Source: Advenella incenata
GTDB lineage: Bacteria; Pseudomonadota; Gammaproteobacteria; Burkholderiales; Burkholderiaceae_B
Assembly (NCBI RefSeq): GCF_004217095.1
Contig: NZ_SHKO01000001.1
Span: 1,674,001-1,738,000 of the forward strand
Length of the DNA: 64,000 nt
Reading direction: 5' to 3'
The notes under the pieces are model-generated. The model saw only the letters and a list, made by a program, of their open reading frames with translations. It was not told the origin of the DNA and did no database searches. A program made the translations under genes and the position numbers. Position 1 is the first letter of the stretch. Every line of letters begins with the position of its first letter. Shown here piece by piece: positions 12,230 to 22,022 of the stretch.

Positions 12230-12344
12230 AATGCATTCTGTTGTAAGATTTCAAAAAATCGAAATATTACCTGTATGTGAAAAGTTTTTGTCAAATGAAC
12301 CGGGTATCATGCAGCTTTACAGTAAATCTTAGGAATAGACCCGA

Positions 12345-13109
12345 ATGCAAGAAATCATGCGGATCCAGGCAGACGAGAACGATACGTCAAGCCACAGCCT
12401 GGTCTTGGGGATTGCTACAACCGCCGAGGAAGTCGAACAGTTGCAGCGATTGCGTTACGAGGTCTATACCAACGAGATGAACGTGGTATTCCCCGGCGCA
12501 GTCAACGGCGTAGACATTGAACCGTTTGACAAATGGTGTGTCCATTTGATGGTTCGGGACCTGAAAACAGATGCGGTCGTAGGCACCTACCGGATTCTGA
12601 GTCCGGAAAAGGCAGCAGAGGCCGGCGGCTATTATTCCGAGCTGGAATTCAACATTGATCAACTGGCGCATATCCGCCATGTGTTATGTGAATGCGGTCG
12701 CTCATGCACGCATCCAGACTACCGCAATGGCCAGGCAATCATGCTGTTGTGGAACGGTCTGGCACGCTATCTTCTGAGTAACAATTATCGCTATATGCTC
12801 GGTTGCGCCAGCGTTAGCCTGGCCGATGGCGGCGTGCAGGCCTCCAAGGTCTGGCGTGCGGCCAAACGCGACATCGATGCGCATCCCGAGCGTCCGATCA
12901 TGGTGCCCATCAATCCGTATCCGCTGGACAAGCTCACGCTCACAGATGATGCGAAAACACCTGCGCTGATCAAAGGATATCTGAAGATTGGCGCGCATAT
13001 TTGCGGTGAGCCGGCTTTTGACCGGGACTTCAATTCCGCCGATTTCCCGGTTATTATCGATGTGGCCAATATCGATACCCGGTACAAAAAACACTTCGGT
13101 CTGGCCTGA
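12345..13109 (+). CDS. OlsB-like ornithine N-alpha-acyltransferase (GNAT fold)
   Basis: A 254-residue protein of the family often mislabelled hemolysin (GNAT-type Acetyltransf_5). The best-known member, OlsB, moves a 3-hydroxyacyl group from acyl-ACP to ornithine, the first step in ornithine lipids. Characteristic stretches are RLRYEVYTNEMN, VVGTYRILSPEKA, CECGRSCTHPDYRNG and LGCASVSLADGG. No OlsA-like O-acyltransferase lies beside it, so another acyl-amino-acid product is possible. ATG at 12345 with TAGGAA upstream; ATG at 12357 is also in frame. Ornithine lipids replace phospholipids under phosphate limitation in several bacteria, which would suit the phosphate genes downstream. Confidence 0.75.
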   Translation: MQEIMRIQADENDTSSHSLVLGIATTAEEVEQLQRLRYEVYTNEMNVVFPGAVNGVDIEPFDKWCVHLMVRDLKTDAVVGTYRILSPEKAAEAGGYYSELEFNIDQLAHIRHVLCECGRSCTHPDYRNGQAIMLLWNGLARYLLSNNYRYMLGCASVSLADGGVQASKVWRAAKRDIDAHPERPIMVPINPYPLDKLTLTDDAKTPALIKGYLKIGAHICGEPAFDRDFNSADFPVIIDVANIDTRYKKHFGLA

Positions 13110-13117
13110 CCCTCATG

Positions 13118-13147
13118 GCGCCCATTGCCAGTGGTCTGGCAGGGCGC
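13118..13147. terminator. Hairpin between convergent olsB-like gene and ppx
   Basis: Outer stem GCGCCC/GGGCGC and inner stem TGCCAG/CTGGCA with a TGGT loop and a 2-nt bulge. It is a strong fold located between two convergent genes, but lacks a T-run. Confidence 0.45.
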
Positions 13148-13224
13148 GTAACCCTTTGTGCCAGAAGCCGGGTCAATCCTGCTTTAGTGTTTGGGTGTCG
13201 TGATATTGAGAAGGCTGCAAGGTA

Positions 13225-14712
13225 TCAGGAAGGAATAATGTCCAGCGTAAAGCCGGCTTTTTTCCATTCAGCGGCTTCCAGCGTCAGCGTGTATCGGGTC
13301 AACGGGTGATCTTCCAACCATTTGCTGCCCACGCGCAACATCAGTTTCTGATCGTCGGTTTCCAGTGAAACCGGTAGCGATGTCATCGGCTGGCGCCGGC
13401 GCATGAACACGACGGCCAGTCGCAGACACAGGGTCAGCAGCCATTTGACGCGGCTTGGCTTTTCGGGCAGCAACTTGTCCAGTTTGCCCTGGTGGCCCAG
13501 CGTAAGGAAGGAGAGCAGCTCCTGTTCGGCTTCTGAAAAACCGGGCATGTCGGCGTTGGCCATCACGTAGGCAGTGTGCTTGTGGTAATTATTCTGTGAG
13601 ATGCTCAGGCCGGTTTCATGCAAATCGCAGGCCCAGCTCAGGTAGCGCCGCAGATCATCGGCTGCTGTTTCATCGGCCAGTATTGAATCAAAAAATGCCA
13701 GTGCCTGCTTTTTCACGCGCGCGGCCTGCCGGCTGTCAATATGGTAGCGTTTCATGAACACGCCCGCCGTTTCATCACGCTTGTCATGAGAACTGTCGCG
13801 ACCCAGCATATCGTACAAAACGCCGACGCGCAGCGCGCCGTCGCCCTGGAACATCTGCTTGACCTGCAGCTCACTGAAAATGGCCATCATGATGGACAGG
13901 CCCGCCGGCAGCACTTCCATGCGGTCCAGCTTCAGTCCGCGCAATTCCGGTGCGTGGGCGCTACCGTGGCGGATCAGCACTTTTTTGAGCTTTTGCATGC
14001 CGTCCAGCGTAATGCCTTTTTCGGAAAAGCCGGATTCTTCCAGGGTTGCAACCAGCGCCTTGGCTGTGCCTGAAGAGCCGAAGGCTTCATCCCATCCCAG
14101 ATGCCGATACTGTCTGGAAATGATTTCGATTTCCTTTCTTGCGGCGATTTCAGCCAGGACAAACCCTTCTTCGGTGACTTTGCCATCGGGGAAAAATGAC
14201 TTGGTATAGGTGACGCAGCCCATGGCCAGTGACTTCATGATCAGCGGTTCAAGCTCCCGGCCAATGATAAATTCGGTGGACCCGCCACCGATATCGACCA
14301 CAAAGCGTTGCTTGCTGGAAGGTGGCAGTTCATGCACTACGCCGGAGTACACCAGGCGGGCTTCTTCCTGACCGGAAATGACCTCTATCGGGTAGCCCAA
14401 CGCGGCTTCCGCGCGGGGCAGAAAGTCAGCCACATTGCGCGCAACACGAAAGGTATTGGTTGCCACGGCACGTACGCGGCCAGCAGGAAAATTTTCCAAT
14501 CGCTCGCCAAAGCGGGAAAGTACGGCAATGGCGCGCTGGATTGCGTCTTCGTCCAGTACGCGATCTGCATTCAGGCCTGCTGCAAGCCTGACGGTTTCCT
14601 TGAGGCGATCTGTTGCATAAATCTGCACAGAATTATCATTCTGGACAATCCTTGCAATGGACAGGCGAAAACTGTTGGAGCCCAGATCTACGGCGGCAAG
14701 TAATTGGTCCAT
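13225..14712 (-). CDS. ppx: Exopolyphosphatase
   Basis: A 495-residue Ppx/GppA enzyme that removes terminal phosphate from polyphosphate. The ASKHA fold shows AAVDLGSNSFRLSIAR at the N-terminus (phosphate-1 motif) and VVDIGGGSTEFIIG (phosphate-2), with the acidic site in ISGQEEARLVYSG. A C-terminal HD-like helical region follows, as in E. coli Ppx (513 residues). GppA is less likely because of the ppk neighbour. ATG at 14712 is chosen; the frame upstream to 14793 is not family-like. The gene is divergent from ppk, with the Pho box between them. Confidence 0.93.
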   Translation of the reverse strand: MDQLLAAVDLGSNSFRLSIARIVQNDNSVQIYATDRLKETVRLAAGLNADRVLDEDAIQRAIAVLSRFGERLENFPAGRVRAVATNTFRVARNVADFLPRAEAALGYPIEVISGQEEARLVYSGVVHELPPSSKQRFVVDIGGGSTEFIIGRELEPLIMKSLAMGCVTYTKSFFPDGKVTEEGFVLAEIAARKEIEIISRQYRHLGWDEAFGSSGTAKALVATLEESGFSEKGITLDGMQKLKKVLIRHGSAHAPELRGLKLDRMEVLPAGLSIMMAIFSELQVKQMFQGDGALRVGVLYDMLGRDSSHDKRDETAGVFMKRYHIDSRQAARVKKQALAFFDSILADETAADDLRRYLSWACDLHETGLSISQNNYHKHTAYVMANADMPGFSEAEQELLSFLTLGHQGKLDKLLPEKPSRVKWLLTLCLRLAVVFMRRRQPMTSLPVSLETDDQKLMLRVGSKWLEDHPLTRYTLTLEAAEWKKAGFTLDIIPS

Positions 14713-14803
14713 GGTGCATCTGATAGGTAAGTGAAACGCCATTTTAGTGAAAAAAGGCCCAACAGTGAGCCAAATAAGGGCGACCGGCGACATGATTTTT
14801 ATT

Positions 14804-14836
14804 TGTCATCAATTTGTTATATTGTGAGAGTATAAG
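14804..14836 (+). promoter_or_regulatory. Pho box and -10 element of the ppk promoter
   Basis: Two TGTCATA-like direct repeats, TGTCATC (14804) and TGTTATA (14815), are spaced exactly 11 bp with an AATT linker. This is the PhoB-box pattern (TGTCATA-N4-TGTCATA). A TATAAG -10 element at 14831-14836 follows 9 bp later, so the box stands in for the -35. PhoB activation of ppk is an inference from this layout. Confidence 0.78.
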
Positions 14837-14880
14837 AACTGTTCTTTTCCTAAAGCCTAAAACACTTAACGACTGCCTTC

Positions 14881-16986
14881 ATGTCCGATACCAATTCCAT
14901 CTCCATTTCTGCTCCTTCTCCTGACTCCGTCACGCTGCTCAATCGCGAACTGTCTTTGCTAAAATTCAATGAACGGGTGCTGGGTATGGCGATGAATCAG
15001 GCCAACCCGCTCCTGGAACGCCTGCGCTACTTGTGCATTGTCAGCTCCAATCTGGACGAGTTTTTCGAAATTCGCATCTCCAGTCTGAAAGAGCAGGAGC
15101 GGCAGTTCCCCAATGTACCGGGCGACGATGGAATGACACCTTCTGCGGCCTTCGAACTGGTGCAGCAGCGCGTGCATGAACTGGTCGACCGTCAATATGC
15201 GCTGCTCAACAAGGATATCTTTCCCGCATTGCGCAAGCGGGGTGTATCTGTACTGGCGCCCAGGGAATATACCGAAGCCGTGTCGGCATGGGCAAGCGAT
15301 GTATTTCTGAACGAGGTGCTGCCGCTGCTTACGCCTATCGGACTTGATCCGGCGCACCCGTTTCCGCGTGTCTACAACAAGAGTCTGAATTTTATCGTCT
15401 CGCTCAGTGGGGAAGATGCCTTTGGTCGCCGTGCGTCCATTGCCATTGTGCAGGCGCCACGTGCCTTACCCCGTTTGCTTGAAATTCCCGAGTCGGTATG
15501 CGGGCAGCGCCATTGCTATACATTGTTGTCTTCGCTGATGCAGCAGTTTTCCGGAGAGCTGTTTCCGGGCATGCAAGTCAAGGGCCTGTATCAATGGCGT
15601 GTCACGCGCAACAGCGATCTGTTCGTTGACGAAGATGAGGTGACCAACCTGCGGCAGGCGCTGCAGGGAGAGTTGTCTCAACGCAACTTCGGGGCGGCGG
15701 TTCGTTTGGAAATTTCCGAAGACACACCGGTAGAACTCGAACACTTTCTGCAGCGAGAATTTGCGCTGGGGCCCAAGGACACCTACCGCACGCACGGCAG
15801 TGTCAATATGACGCGCCTGATGCCGCTATGCGATATTGACGCCGACCCGCAGTTGGTATTTCCCAGCTATCGTGCGCGCCTGCCGGCCCCGTTCGATTCC
15901 ATGAACGACAATCCCGCAGAAATGTTCGATGCGATTGCGCGGGAAGATTTGTTATTGCACCATCCCTACCAGTCATTCAAGCCGGTCATCGACTTTCTGA
16001 CGTCGGCCGCGCTCGATCCTCAGGTGGTGGCTATCAAGCAAACCATTTATCGTACCGGTGAGGATTCTGAATTGATGGGGCTGCTACTGGCGGCAGCCAA
16101 GGCGGGCAAAGAAGTCACGGTTGTGGTGGAGCTGATGGCGCGCTTTGACGAACAGACCAATATCAACTGGGCCGCCAAACTGGAAGAGGTGGGCGCACAT
16201 GTCGTGTATGGTGTTGTCGGCCATAAAACACATGCCAAAATGCTGCTGGTCCTGCGCAGGGAAGGCAAAAAAATCGTTCGTTACGGACACCTGGGTACCG
16301 GAAATTATCATCCGCGTACGGCAAGGCTCTATACCGACTTTGGCCTTCTGACTGCCAATCCCGATCTGACCAACGATATGGATCGGGTTTTCTCCTTGCT
16401 TACAGGCCTGGGCGCCCGTCGTCCGCTCAAGCTGCTGCTGCAATCGCCGTTTACCCTGCACGATCGGGTGCTCAAGATGATCCAGGCTGAAACCGAACAG
16501 GCACAGGCTGGGAAAAAAGCAGTGATCATGGCAAAGATGAATTCTTTGCTGGAAGTGGATGTGATCAACGCCCTGTACAAGGCCAGCCAGGCCGGTGTGC
16601 GCATTGAGCTGATCGTGCGTGGGGTATGTGCGCTGCGTTCGGGGGTTCCCGGCCTGTCGGAAAATATTCGGGTGCGCTCCATCATCGGCCGTTTCCTGGA
16701 ACACTCGCGGGTGTTTTATTTTCATGCCGATGGTCAGGAGCAGGTTTACCTGTCTTCTGCCGACTGGATGGCGCGCAATTTTTTCCGTCGCGTGGAAATC
16801 GCCTTTCCTATTCTGAATCCGGTTCTGAAAAAGCGGGTGATCAATGAGTCCTTTATTTTTCCGTTGAAGGACAATGTGCTGTCGTGGGAGCAGAAGCCCA
16901 GTGGCGAGTACGAGCGAATAAAAAATCGTCGGGAGCCGTTCAATATTCACCAATACTTGATGAATCTGCTTGGCAAGGCCAGCTGA
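14881..16986 (+). CDS. ppk: Polyphosphate kinase 1
   Basis: A 701-residue kinase that reversibly makes polyphosphate from ATP. N-terminal domain: LLNRELSLLKFNERVL and LCIVSSNLDEFFEIR. The phospho-accepting His lies in RYGHLGTGNYHPRTARLYTDF (the E. coli His435 motif), and a second conserved His in RFLEHSRVFYFHADG. The family length is about 690. ATG at 14881. The promoter carries a Pho box, so expression should rise on phosphate starvation together with pstSCAB. Confidence 0.97.
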   Translation: MSDTNSISISAPSPDSVTLLNRELSLLKFNERVLGMAMNQANPLLERLRYLCIVSSNLDEFFEIRISSLKEQERQFPNVPGDDGMTPSAAFELVQQRVHELVDRQYALLNKDIFPALRKRGVSVLAPREYTEAVSAWASDVFLNEVLPLLTPIGLDPAHPFPRVYNKSLNFIVSLSGEDAFGRRASIAIVQAPRALPRLLEIPESVCGQRHCYTLLSSLMQQFSGELFPGMQVKGLYQWRVTRNSDLFVDEDEVTNLRQALQGELSQRNFGAAVRLEISEDTPVELEHFLQREFALGPKDTYRTHGSVNMTRLMPLCDIDADPQLVFPSYRARLPAPFDSMNDNPAEMFDAIAREDLLLHHPYQSFKPVIDFLTSAALDPQVVAIKQTIYRTGEDSELMGLLLAAAKAGKEVTVVVELMARFDEQTNINWAAKLEEVGAHVVYGVVGHKTHAKMLLVLRREGKKIVRYGHLGTGNYHPRTARLYTDFGLLTANPDLTNDMDRVFSLLTGLGARRPLKLLLQSPFTLHDRVLKMIQAETEQAQAGKKAVIMAKMNSLLEVDVINALYKASQAGVRIELIVRGVCALRSGVPGLSENIRVRSIIGRFLEHSRVFYFHADGQEQVYLSSADWMARNFFRRVEIAFPILNPVLKKRVINESFIFPLKDNVLSWEQKPSGEYERIKNRREPFNIHQYLMNLLGKAS

Positions 16987-17491
16987 TTGTACGCGTGCAT
17001 ATATATGGGGCCCCCGCGCGTTGCTTCGCACCGGGGCCAGATCCCTACTGATTGACAGTGCCGCAACCCAGGTAGATCAGGGCCATTGCGAGATTTGAGA
17101 TTGCCACAGTTGCGTACCTATAGGGCAGCGCAAGGGCAAAAGGTGCACAGTCCCTTTATGGTCGCGTCGCGTCCCCAAAAAAATTAGGGTGGTGAAAAAG
17201 GAGGGGCGGTGCTATTTTGAGGTGGGCACAGACTGGCCAGAAGCGATCAATGGGCCATGTGGCGACCAAGTCAATTGCATCAATGCGACCACAAGTAGTC
17301 CATAGCTGGATCAGGTGTCGTTACGCGAGCCGGGGCCCGTATTTTTTGTGCGACGGTGGCTTGAGAAATTACATCCGAAAAGCAGACAGGTCAGGCTGGG
17401 TCAACGGCAGTTTGTAACATGACACAATATGACAGGCCCGCGCGAGCTGTTGTTTTGCAACCTGCGGTTTTCAGATGATTTTTGGCTATTT

Positions 17492-17509
17492 TGACACAAT
17501 TTTGTCACA
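17492..17509 (+). promoter_or_regulatory. Second, upstream Pho-box candidate before pstS
   Basis: TGACACA (17492) and TGTCACA (17503) are direct-repeat half-sites at 11-bp spacing. The same bases can be read as a TGACA/TGTCA inverted repeat, so the assignment is less certain than the proximal box. A looser TGACACA/TGACAGG pair with 10-bp spacing lies at 17420. Confidence 0.5.
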
Positions 17510-17597
17510 TGAATTGTTCTTTAAGTTACTGATAACAAAATACAAAAACGATGTACCTAGTGTTTTCCCTGGTCACGGAAAAAAACTGCTTAATATT

Positions 17598-17630
17598 TGT
17601 CACTATCCTGTCATATAACCGTTTTACTAT
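17598..17630 (+). promoter_or_regulatory. Pho box and -10 element of the pstS promoter
   Basis: TGTCACT (17598) and TGTCATA (17609) are at 11-bp spacing, and TACTAT follows at 17625-17630. This is the classical PhoB-dependent promoter layout. The expected leader before the pstS ATG is about 50 nt. Confidence 0.85.
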
Positions 17631-17690
17631 ACTCGGCATGGACATCAAGGTTCGTATTTTGTTACCTCTTTAACGTATTAAGGAATATAC

Positions 17691-18734
17691 ATGTTCAAAC
17701 ATGCACTTAAAAGCGTATCTGTCGCCATCGCGTTGTCGACCGCGACTTTCGCTGCACATGCCGCTAATGTGACCGGCGCAGGCGCTTCTTTTCCATACCC
17801 TGTTTATGCCAAATGGGCATCCCTGTACGCAGCTGAGACCGGTAATAAAATCAATTACCAATCTATCGGTTCTGGTGGCGGCCAACAACAAATTATCGCC
17901 AAAACAGTAGATTTTGGCGCATCTGACGACCCATTGAACGAAAAGAAACTGGCTGAAAACGGTCTGTTGCAGTTTCCAGCAGTCATCGGCGGCACAGTTG
18001 CTGTCGTTAATATCGATGGCGTCAAACCGGGCCAACTGAAACTGACAGGTCCTGTTCTGGCTGATATTTTCCTGGGTAAAATCACCAAGTGGAACGATCA
18101 GGCCATTACTTCCCTGAATCCTGGCGTTACTTTGCCTGACGCGGCCATTATCGTTGTCCATCGTTCAGACGGTTCAGGTACAACTTTTGGCTGGACCAAC
18201 TATTTGTCCAAAGTTTCTCCCGAGTGGAAAGAAAAAGTGGGTGAAGGCAAAGCGGTCAAATGGCCGACGGGACAAGGCGGCAAGGGTAACGAAGGCGTAG
18301 CCGCGTACGTAGGTCAGCTGAAAAACGCGATCGGTTACGTTGAGTACGCATATGCCAAGCAGAACAATCTGTCCTGGACTCAGCTGAAAAACAAAGATGG
18401 CAAATTCGTTCAGCCTGAACAGAAAGCGTTTGCGGCTGCTGCAGCCAACGCCGACTGGAAAAGCGCACCAGGCATGGGTGTCGTACTGACCGAAGAGCCG
18501 GGTGCTGATTCCTGGCCCGTCACCGCAGCAACCTTTATTTTGGTGCACAAAAAAGCCGACAAGCCAGAACAGACAAAAGCTGTCCTGTCTTTCTTTGACT
18601 GGGCATTCAAAAACGGAGCCAAATCGGCTTCTGAAATCGACTATGTGCCCCTGCCAGATGCTGTAACCAAAGAAGTTCGCGCAGCATGGGCTTCCGAGAT
18701 CAAAACGGCAGACGGTCAGGCGGTTTGGAAATAA
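17691..18734 (+). CDS. pstS: Periplasmic phosphate-binding protein PstS
   Basis: A 347-residue phosphate-binding subunit of the Pst ABC transporter. The signal peptide ([20 protein letters not shown]) is cleaved after AHA, giving mature [18 protein letters not shown]. Phosphate-binding loops are [27 protein letters not shown] and [19 protein letters not shown] at 17691 with TAAGGA upstream. It is the first gene of the cluster, behind a Pho box, and is separated from pstC by an intrinsic terminator that should keep PstS more abundant than the membrane subunits. Confidence 0.97.
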   Translation: MFKHALKSVSVAIALSTATFAAHAANVTGAGASFPYPVYAKWASLYAAETGNKINYQSIGSGGGQQQIIAKTVDFGASDDPLNEKKLAENGLLQFPAVIGGTVAVVNIDGVKPGQLKLTGPVLADIFLGKITKWNDQAITSLNPGVTLPDAAIIVVHRSDGSGTTFGWTNYLSKVSPEWKEKVGEGKAVKWPTGQGGKGNEGVAAYVGQLKNAIGYVEYAYAKQNNLSWTQLKNKDGKFVQPEQKAFAAAAANADWKSAPGMGVVLTEEPGADSWPVTAATFILVHKKADKPEQTKAVLSFFDWAFKNGAKSASEIDYVPLPDAVTKEVRAAWASEIKTADGQAVWK

Positions 18735-18764
18735 TCAGGTCACACGACTTGACCCTCTGAACAA

Positions 18765-18802
18765 AACATGGCGACTTAATCATTTAAGCCGCCATGTTTT
18801 TT
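18765..18802 (+). terminator. Attenuating terminator between pstS and pstC
   Basis: Stem AACATGGCG/CGCCATGTT extended by an inner CTTAA/TTAAG stem with a TCAT loop, followed by six Ts. It lies 30 bp after the pstS stop. Partial read-through to pstCAB is expected. Confidence 0.88.
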
Positions 18803-18825
18803 ACGAACACCAAGACGGGTTTACA

Positions 18826-19842
18826 ATGAGCGTTTCGATAACGACAACAGGGGCCGAGCCTACCCGGTCCGCCATCCAGACTATGCAAAAACAACTTCCT
18901 CCAACACCGGCCAAGAGCAACGCGTTTGCCGACATGTTGTTCAAGAATGTGGCACGTTTTTTTGCCTTTTTCGTATTCATGCTGCTTGCGGCCATCATGG
19001 TTTCACTGTTGTATGGAAGTCAGGAAACGCTGCTCAAATACGGTGCGGCCTTCTTCTGGACAAATGACTGGGACCCTGTTAATGATGTTTACGGCGCAGT
19101 TGTCCCCATCATTGGTACGCTGATCACTGCTTTCGTGGCCCTTATTATCGCTGTGCCGGTATCTTTCGGCATTGCCATGTTCCTCACCGAACTGGCCCCA
19201 ACCTGGCTGCGCCGCCCCCTGGGTACCGCAGTCGAGCTGCTGGCGGCCATTCCTTCCATTATCTACGGCATGTGGGGTTTGTTCGTCTTTGTCCCCATCT
19301 TTCAACAATACGTCCAGCCTACGTTGATTAATGTGCTGGGCAGCGTGCCCTTTATCGGGCAGTTTTTCCAGGGCGCTCCTTTCGGTATCGGCCTGTTTAC
19401 GGCCGGCCTGGTGCTGTCCATTATGGTTATTCCATATATTGCTTCGGTCATGCGTGACGTGTTTGAAGTGGTTCCCCCCATGCTCAAGGAGTCAGCCTAT
19501 GGCCTGGGATCTACGACCTGGGAAGTCATGTGGCGCGTCGTGCTGCCCTACACAAAAACCGGCGTGATCGGGGGCATCATGCTCGGTCTTGGCCGGGCTT
19601 TAGGTGAAACCATGGCCGTCACGTTTGTCATCGGTAACTCGTTTCGCCTGCCGGGCGGTGTTTTCGATCCGTCCAACTCGATCGCTTCGGCCATTGCCAA
19701 CGAATTCAATGAAGCCGGCGGTTTGCAGAAATCTTCCCTGATTGAATTGGGCCTGATCCTGTTCCTGATCACCACCTTGGTATTGATGGCCTCGCGCCTC
19801 ATGCTGGCAAGATTGTCAGTGGCCGAAGGTAAAAAATCCTGA
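18826..19842 (+). CDS. pstC: Phosphate ABC transporter permease PstC
   Basis: A 338-residue inner-membrane permease with about six membrane segments. The N-terminal 40 residues are soluble; hydrophobic segments begin at [20 protein letters not shown]. The permease (EAA-type) loop is [40 protein letters not shown]. It pairs with PstA and PstB to import phosphate delivered by PstS. ATG at 18826 has a weak ribosome site. It lies 24 bp after the attenuator hairpin. Confidence 0.96.
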   Translation: MSVSITTTGAEPTRSAIQTMQKQLPPTPAKSNAFADMLFKNVARFFAFFVFMLLAAIMVSLLYGSQETLLKYGAAFFWTNDWDPVNDVYGAVVPIIGTLITAFVALIIAVPVSFGIAMFLTELAPTWLRRPLGTAVELLAAIPSIIYGMWGLFVFVPIFQQYVQPTLINVLGSVPFIGQFFQGAPFGIGLFTAGLVLSIMVIPYIASVMRDVFEVVPPMLKESAYGLGSTTWEVMWRVVLPYTKTGVIGGIMLGLGRALGETMAVTFVIGNSFRLPGGVFDPSNSIASAIANEFNEAGGLQKSSLIELGLILFLITTLVLMASRLMLARLSVAEGKKS

Positions 19843-19865
19843 TTGTGGGGCTCAAGAGATAAATC

Positions 19866-20750
19866 ATGAATACAACGACTGCAACAACATCACAGGCCAA
19901 TTCGGCCATCAACCCGGGCAACTGGATTTACCGTCGGCGCCATATGCGCAACAAGGTCATGCTTGTCTTATCGTCGGCAGCGCTGCTGTTCGGCCTGTTC
20001 TGGCTGGTCTGGATCCTGTTCACGCTGGCTGTGAAGGGCGGCGGTTCACTCTCCTTTTCGCTCTTTACTGAAAAAACACCGGGTCCCGGCGAATCGGGCG
20101 GACTGGCCAATGCGCTGATTGGTTCCGTGCTGATGTCCGGCGTTGGCACGGCTATCGGTACACCCATTGGCATTCTGGCCGGGACCTATCTGGCCGAATA
20201 TGGACAGCGGGGCTGGCTGGCGCCGGCAACCCGCTTTTTGAATGACGTGCTGCTGTCTGCGCCATCCATCGTTATCGGCCTGTTCATTTATGCCATCGTG
20301 GTTGCCAACTCGGGGCACTATTCGGGTTGGGCCGGTTCCTTTGCTCTGGCCATTCTGGTTATTCCTGTGGTGGTGCGTACCACAGACAATATGCTGGCGC
20401 TGGTGCCCAACAGCCTGCGCGAGGCGGCGTCTGCACTGGGCTGCCCGAAATGGCGCGTGATTACGCTGGTATGTTATAAAGCAGCCATGTCGGGGATCCT
20501 GACGGGCGTTTTGCTGGCCGTGGCCCGTATTGCCGGCGAAACCGCGCCGCTGCTGTTTACTGCGCTATCCAATCAGTTCACCAGCTGGAACATGAATGCG
20601 CCAATGGCCAATCTGCCGGTCGTGATCTATCAATATGCTGCCAGTCCGTTTAAGGACTGGAATGAGTTGGCGTGGGCTGGCGCCACCCTCATCACATTGC
20701 TGGTGCTGGCGCTTAATATTCTTGCCCGTAACTTGTTTCGCAAACAATAG
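19866..20750 (+). CDS. pstA: Phosphate ABC transporter permease PstA
   Basis: A 294-residue second permease of the Pst complex. Seen: first membrane segment [19 protein letters not shown], the motif [11 protein letters not shown], and the coupling loop [21 protein letters not shown] followed by [15 protein letters not shown]. It starts 23 bp after pstC with AAGAGA upstream of ATG 19866. Confidence 0.96.
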   Translation: MNTTTATTSQANSAINPGNWIYRRRHMRNKVMLVLSSAALLFGLFWLVWILFTLAVKGGGSLSFSLFTEKTPGPGESGGLANALIGSVLMSGVGTAIGTPIGILAGTYLAEYGQRGWLAPATRFLNDVLLSAPSIVIGLFIYAIVVANSGHYSGWAGSFALAILVIPVVVRTTDNMLALVPNSLREAASALGCPKWRVITLVCYKAAMSGILTGVLLAVARIAGETAPLLFTALSNQFTSWNMNAPMANLPVVIYQYAASPFKDWNELAWAGATLITLLVLALNILARNLFRKQ

Positions 20751-20791
20751 TCAGCGACCCCTAAATTAAAGTATTCGTCAGGAAGACACAC

Positions 20792-21568
20792 ATGGAAAAC
20801 TTGGTTACGATTGACCAGACAAAGATTGAAGTCAAGAATCTGAACTTCTATTATGGAAAATTTCACGCCATCAAAGACGTGAACATACGGATCGCGAAGA
20901 ACAAGGTAACGGCATTCATTGGCCCGTCTGGATGCGGCAAATCCACGCTGCTGCGCACCTTCAACCGCATGTACGAACTTTACCCAGGCCAGCGTGCCGA
21001 AGGTGAAATCAACATGGATGGCGAGAACCTGCTAACGTCTGCGCAGGACATTTCCCTGTTGCGTGCCAAGGTCGGCATGGTGTTTCAGAAGCCCACGCCT
21101 TTTCCAATGAGCATTTATGATAATGTGGCCTTTGGCGTCAAGCTGTTCGAGCGTCTGTCCAAGGCAGCGATGGATGAGCGGGTGGAATGGGCCCTGACCA
21201 AAGCTGCCTTGTGGAACGAGGTAAAGGATAAACTTGGCCAAAGCGGCAACGGCCTGTCCGGTGGCCAACAGCAGCGCCTGTGCATTGCCCGTGGTGTTGC
21301 CATCAAACCTGAAGTGCTGTTGCTGGATGAACCATGTTCCGCGCTGGACCCGATTTCTACGGTCAAGATCGAAGAGCTGATTACCGAATTGAAAAAAGAC
21401 TACACGGTCGCCATCGTGACGCACAATATGCAGCAGGCGGCACGTTGCTCCGATTACACTGCGTACATGTATTTGGGTGAAATGATGGAGTTTGGTGAAA
21501 CGGAACAAATGTTCGTTAAACCGAAGCGCAAGGAAACCGAAGACTATATCACCGGACGTTTCGGCTAA
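20792..21568 (+). CDS. pstB: Phosphate ABC transporter ATPase PstB
   Basis: A 258-residue ATP-binding subunit of Pst. Walker [11 protein letters not shown]-loop [15 protein letters not shown], signature LSGGQQQR, Walker [13 protein letters not shown] and the H-loop His in IVTHNMQQA are all intact. The [15 protein letters not shown] stretch is typical of PstB. ATG at 20792. A strong terminator follows, and phoU, which often completes this operon, is not present here. Confidence 0.97.
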   Translation: MENLVTIDQTKIEVKNLNFYYGKFHAIKDVNIRIAKNKVTAFIGPSGCGKSTLLRTFNRMYELYPGQRAEGEINMDGENLLTSAQDISLLRAKVGMVFQKPTPFPMSIYDNVAFGVKLFERLSKAAMDERVEWALTKAALWNEVKDKLGQSGNGLSGGQQQRLCIARGVAIKPEVLLLDEPCSALDPISTVKIEELITELKKDYTVAIVTHNMQQAARCSDYTAYMYLGEMMEFGETEQMFVKPKRKETEDYITGRFG

Positions 21569-21626
21569 CACCAACATTGCCCGGTAGGCTGCGGCCGACC
21601 TGGTTTATCTATCTATGCGTGAAAAG

Positions 21627-21678
21627 CTGCGCGCTGCGGTATTCGATTCGTCGGATACCGCAGCGCGCAGTTTGTTTT
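21627..21678 (+). terminator. Strong intrinsic terminator after pstB
   Basis: Perfect 16-bp GC-rich stem (21627-21642 with 21655-21670), 12-nt loop, then TTTGTTTT. It ends the pst operon. Confidence 0.93.
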
Positions 21679-21813
21679 GAGCGCGAGTTTTTAGCTGTTT
21701 TTGCCACAATCAAGGGTTATCCCTAACAACGCGATTTCCCATGTATTGGTAATATTTGCTGGCGCGATGTTTAAAACAATGTTTGATAATATGGATAGGT
21801 GAATCCATTGCGC

Positions 21814-21845
21814 CGCCCCGCCTCGTGCGGGGCGCTTCGTTTTCG
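21814..21845 (+). terminator. Hairpin with short T-rich tail, possible small-RNA terminator
   Basis: Stem CGCCCCGC/GCGGGGCG with a CTCGT loop, followed by CTTCGTTTT. No coding gene ends just upstream on this strand, because pstB already ends at its own terminator. It may terminate a short transcript from a TTGGTA-N18-TTTAAA promoter-like pair at 21746-21775, or act as a leader hairpin for the DUF1330 gene. Confidence 0.4.
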
Positions 21846-22022
21846 GGACGGCTGTTCCTGTGGCCGATGCCCAAGAGCCGGTAACGCGCTGAGCGTCCGC
21901 TATTATTGGCGACACAAGCGCTGCCACGTTTCTTGTCGCCAGCGCGCACCTATGACCAGATATAGTATTATCTGAACAGGCAGGCAGCCTTGCCCCCACT
22001 TATTCATAGGAGCATTCATACA

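Larger units (their letters stand above)
16987..17690. other. 704-bp intergenic region before pstS
   Basis: A GGCCCC/GGGGCC hairpin at 17009-17038 follows ppk without a T-run. From about 17040 to 17400 nothing was recognised; short open frames there have no ribosome site or family features. The last 280 bp are AT-rich and hold the Pho-box cluster and promoter of pstS. Confidence 0.5.

Noticed and set aside
12272-12292. A possible Pho box before the OlsB-like gene
   Set aside because: TGAAAAG and TGTCAAA are 11 bp apart, but the first half-site matches too poorly to claim PhoB control.
17217-17417. A 66-codon open frame in the pstS upstream region
   Set aside because: Begins with a non-ATG or weak start, no ribosome site, no family resemblance.
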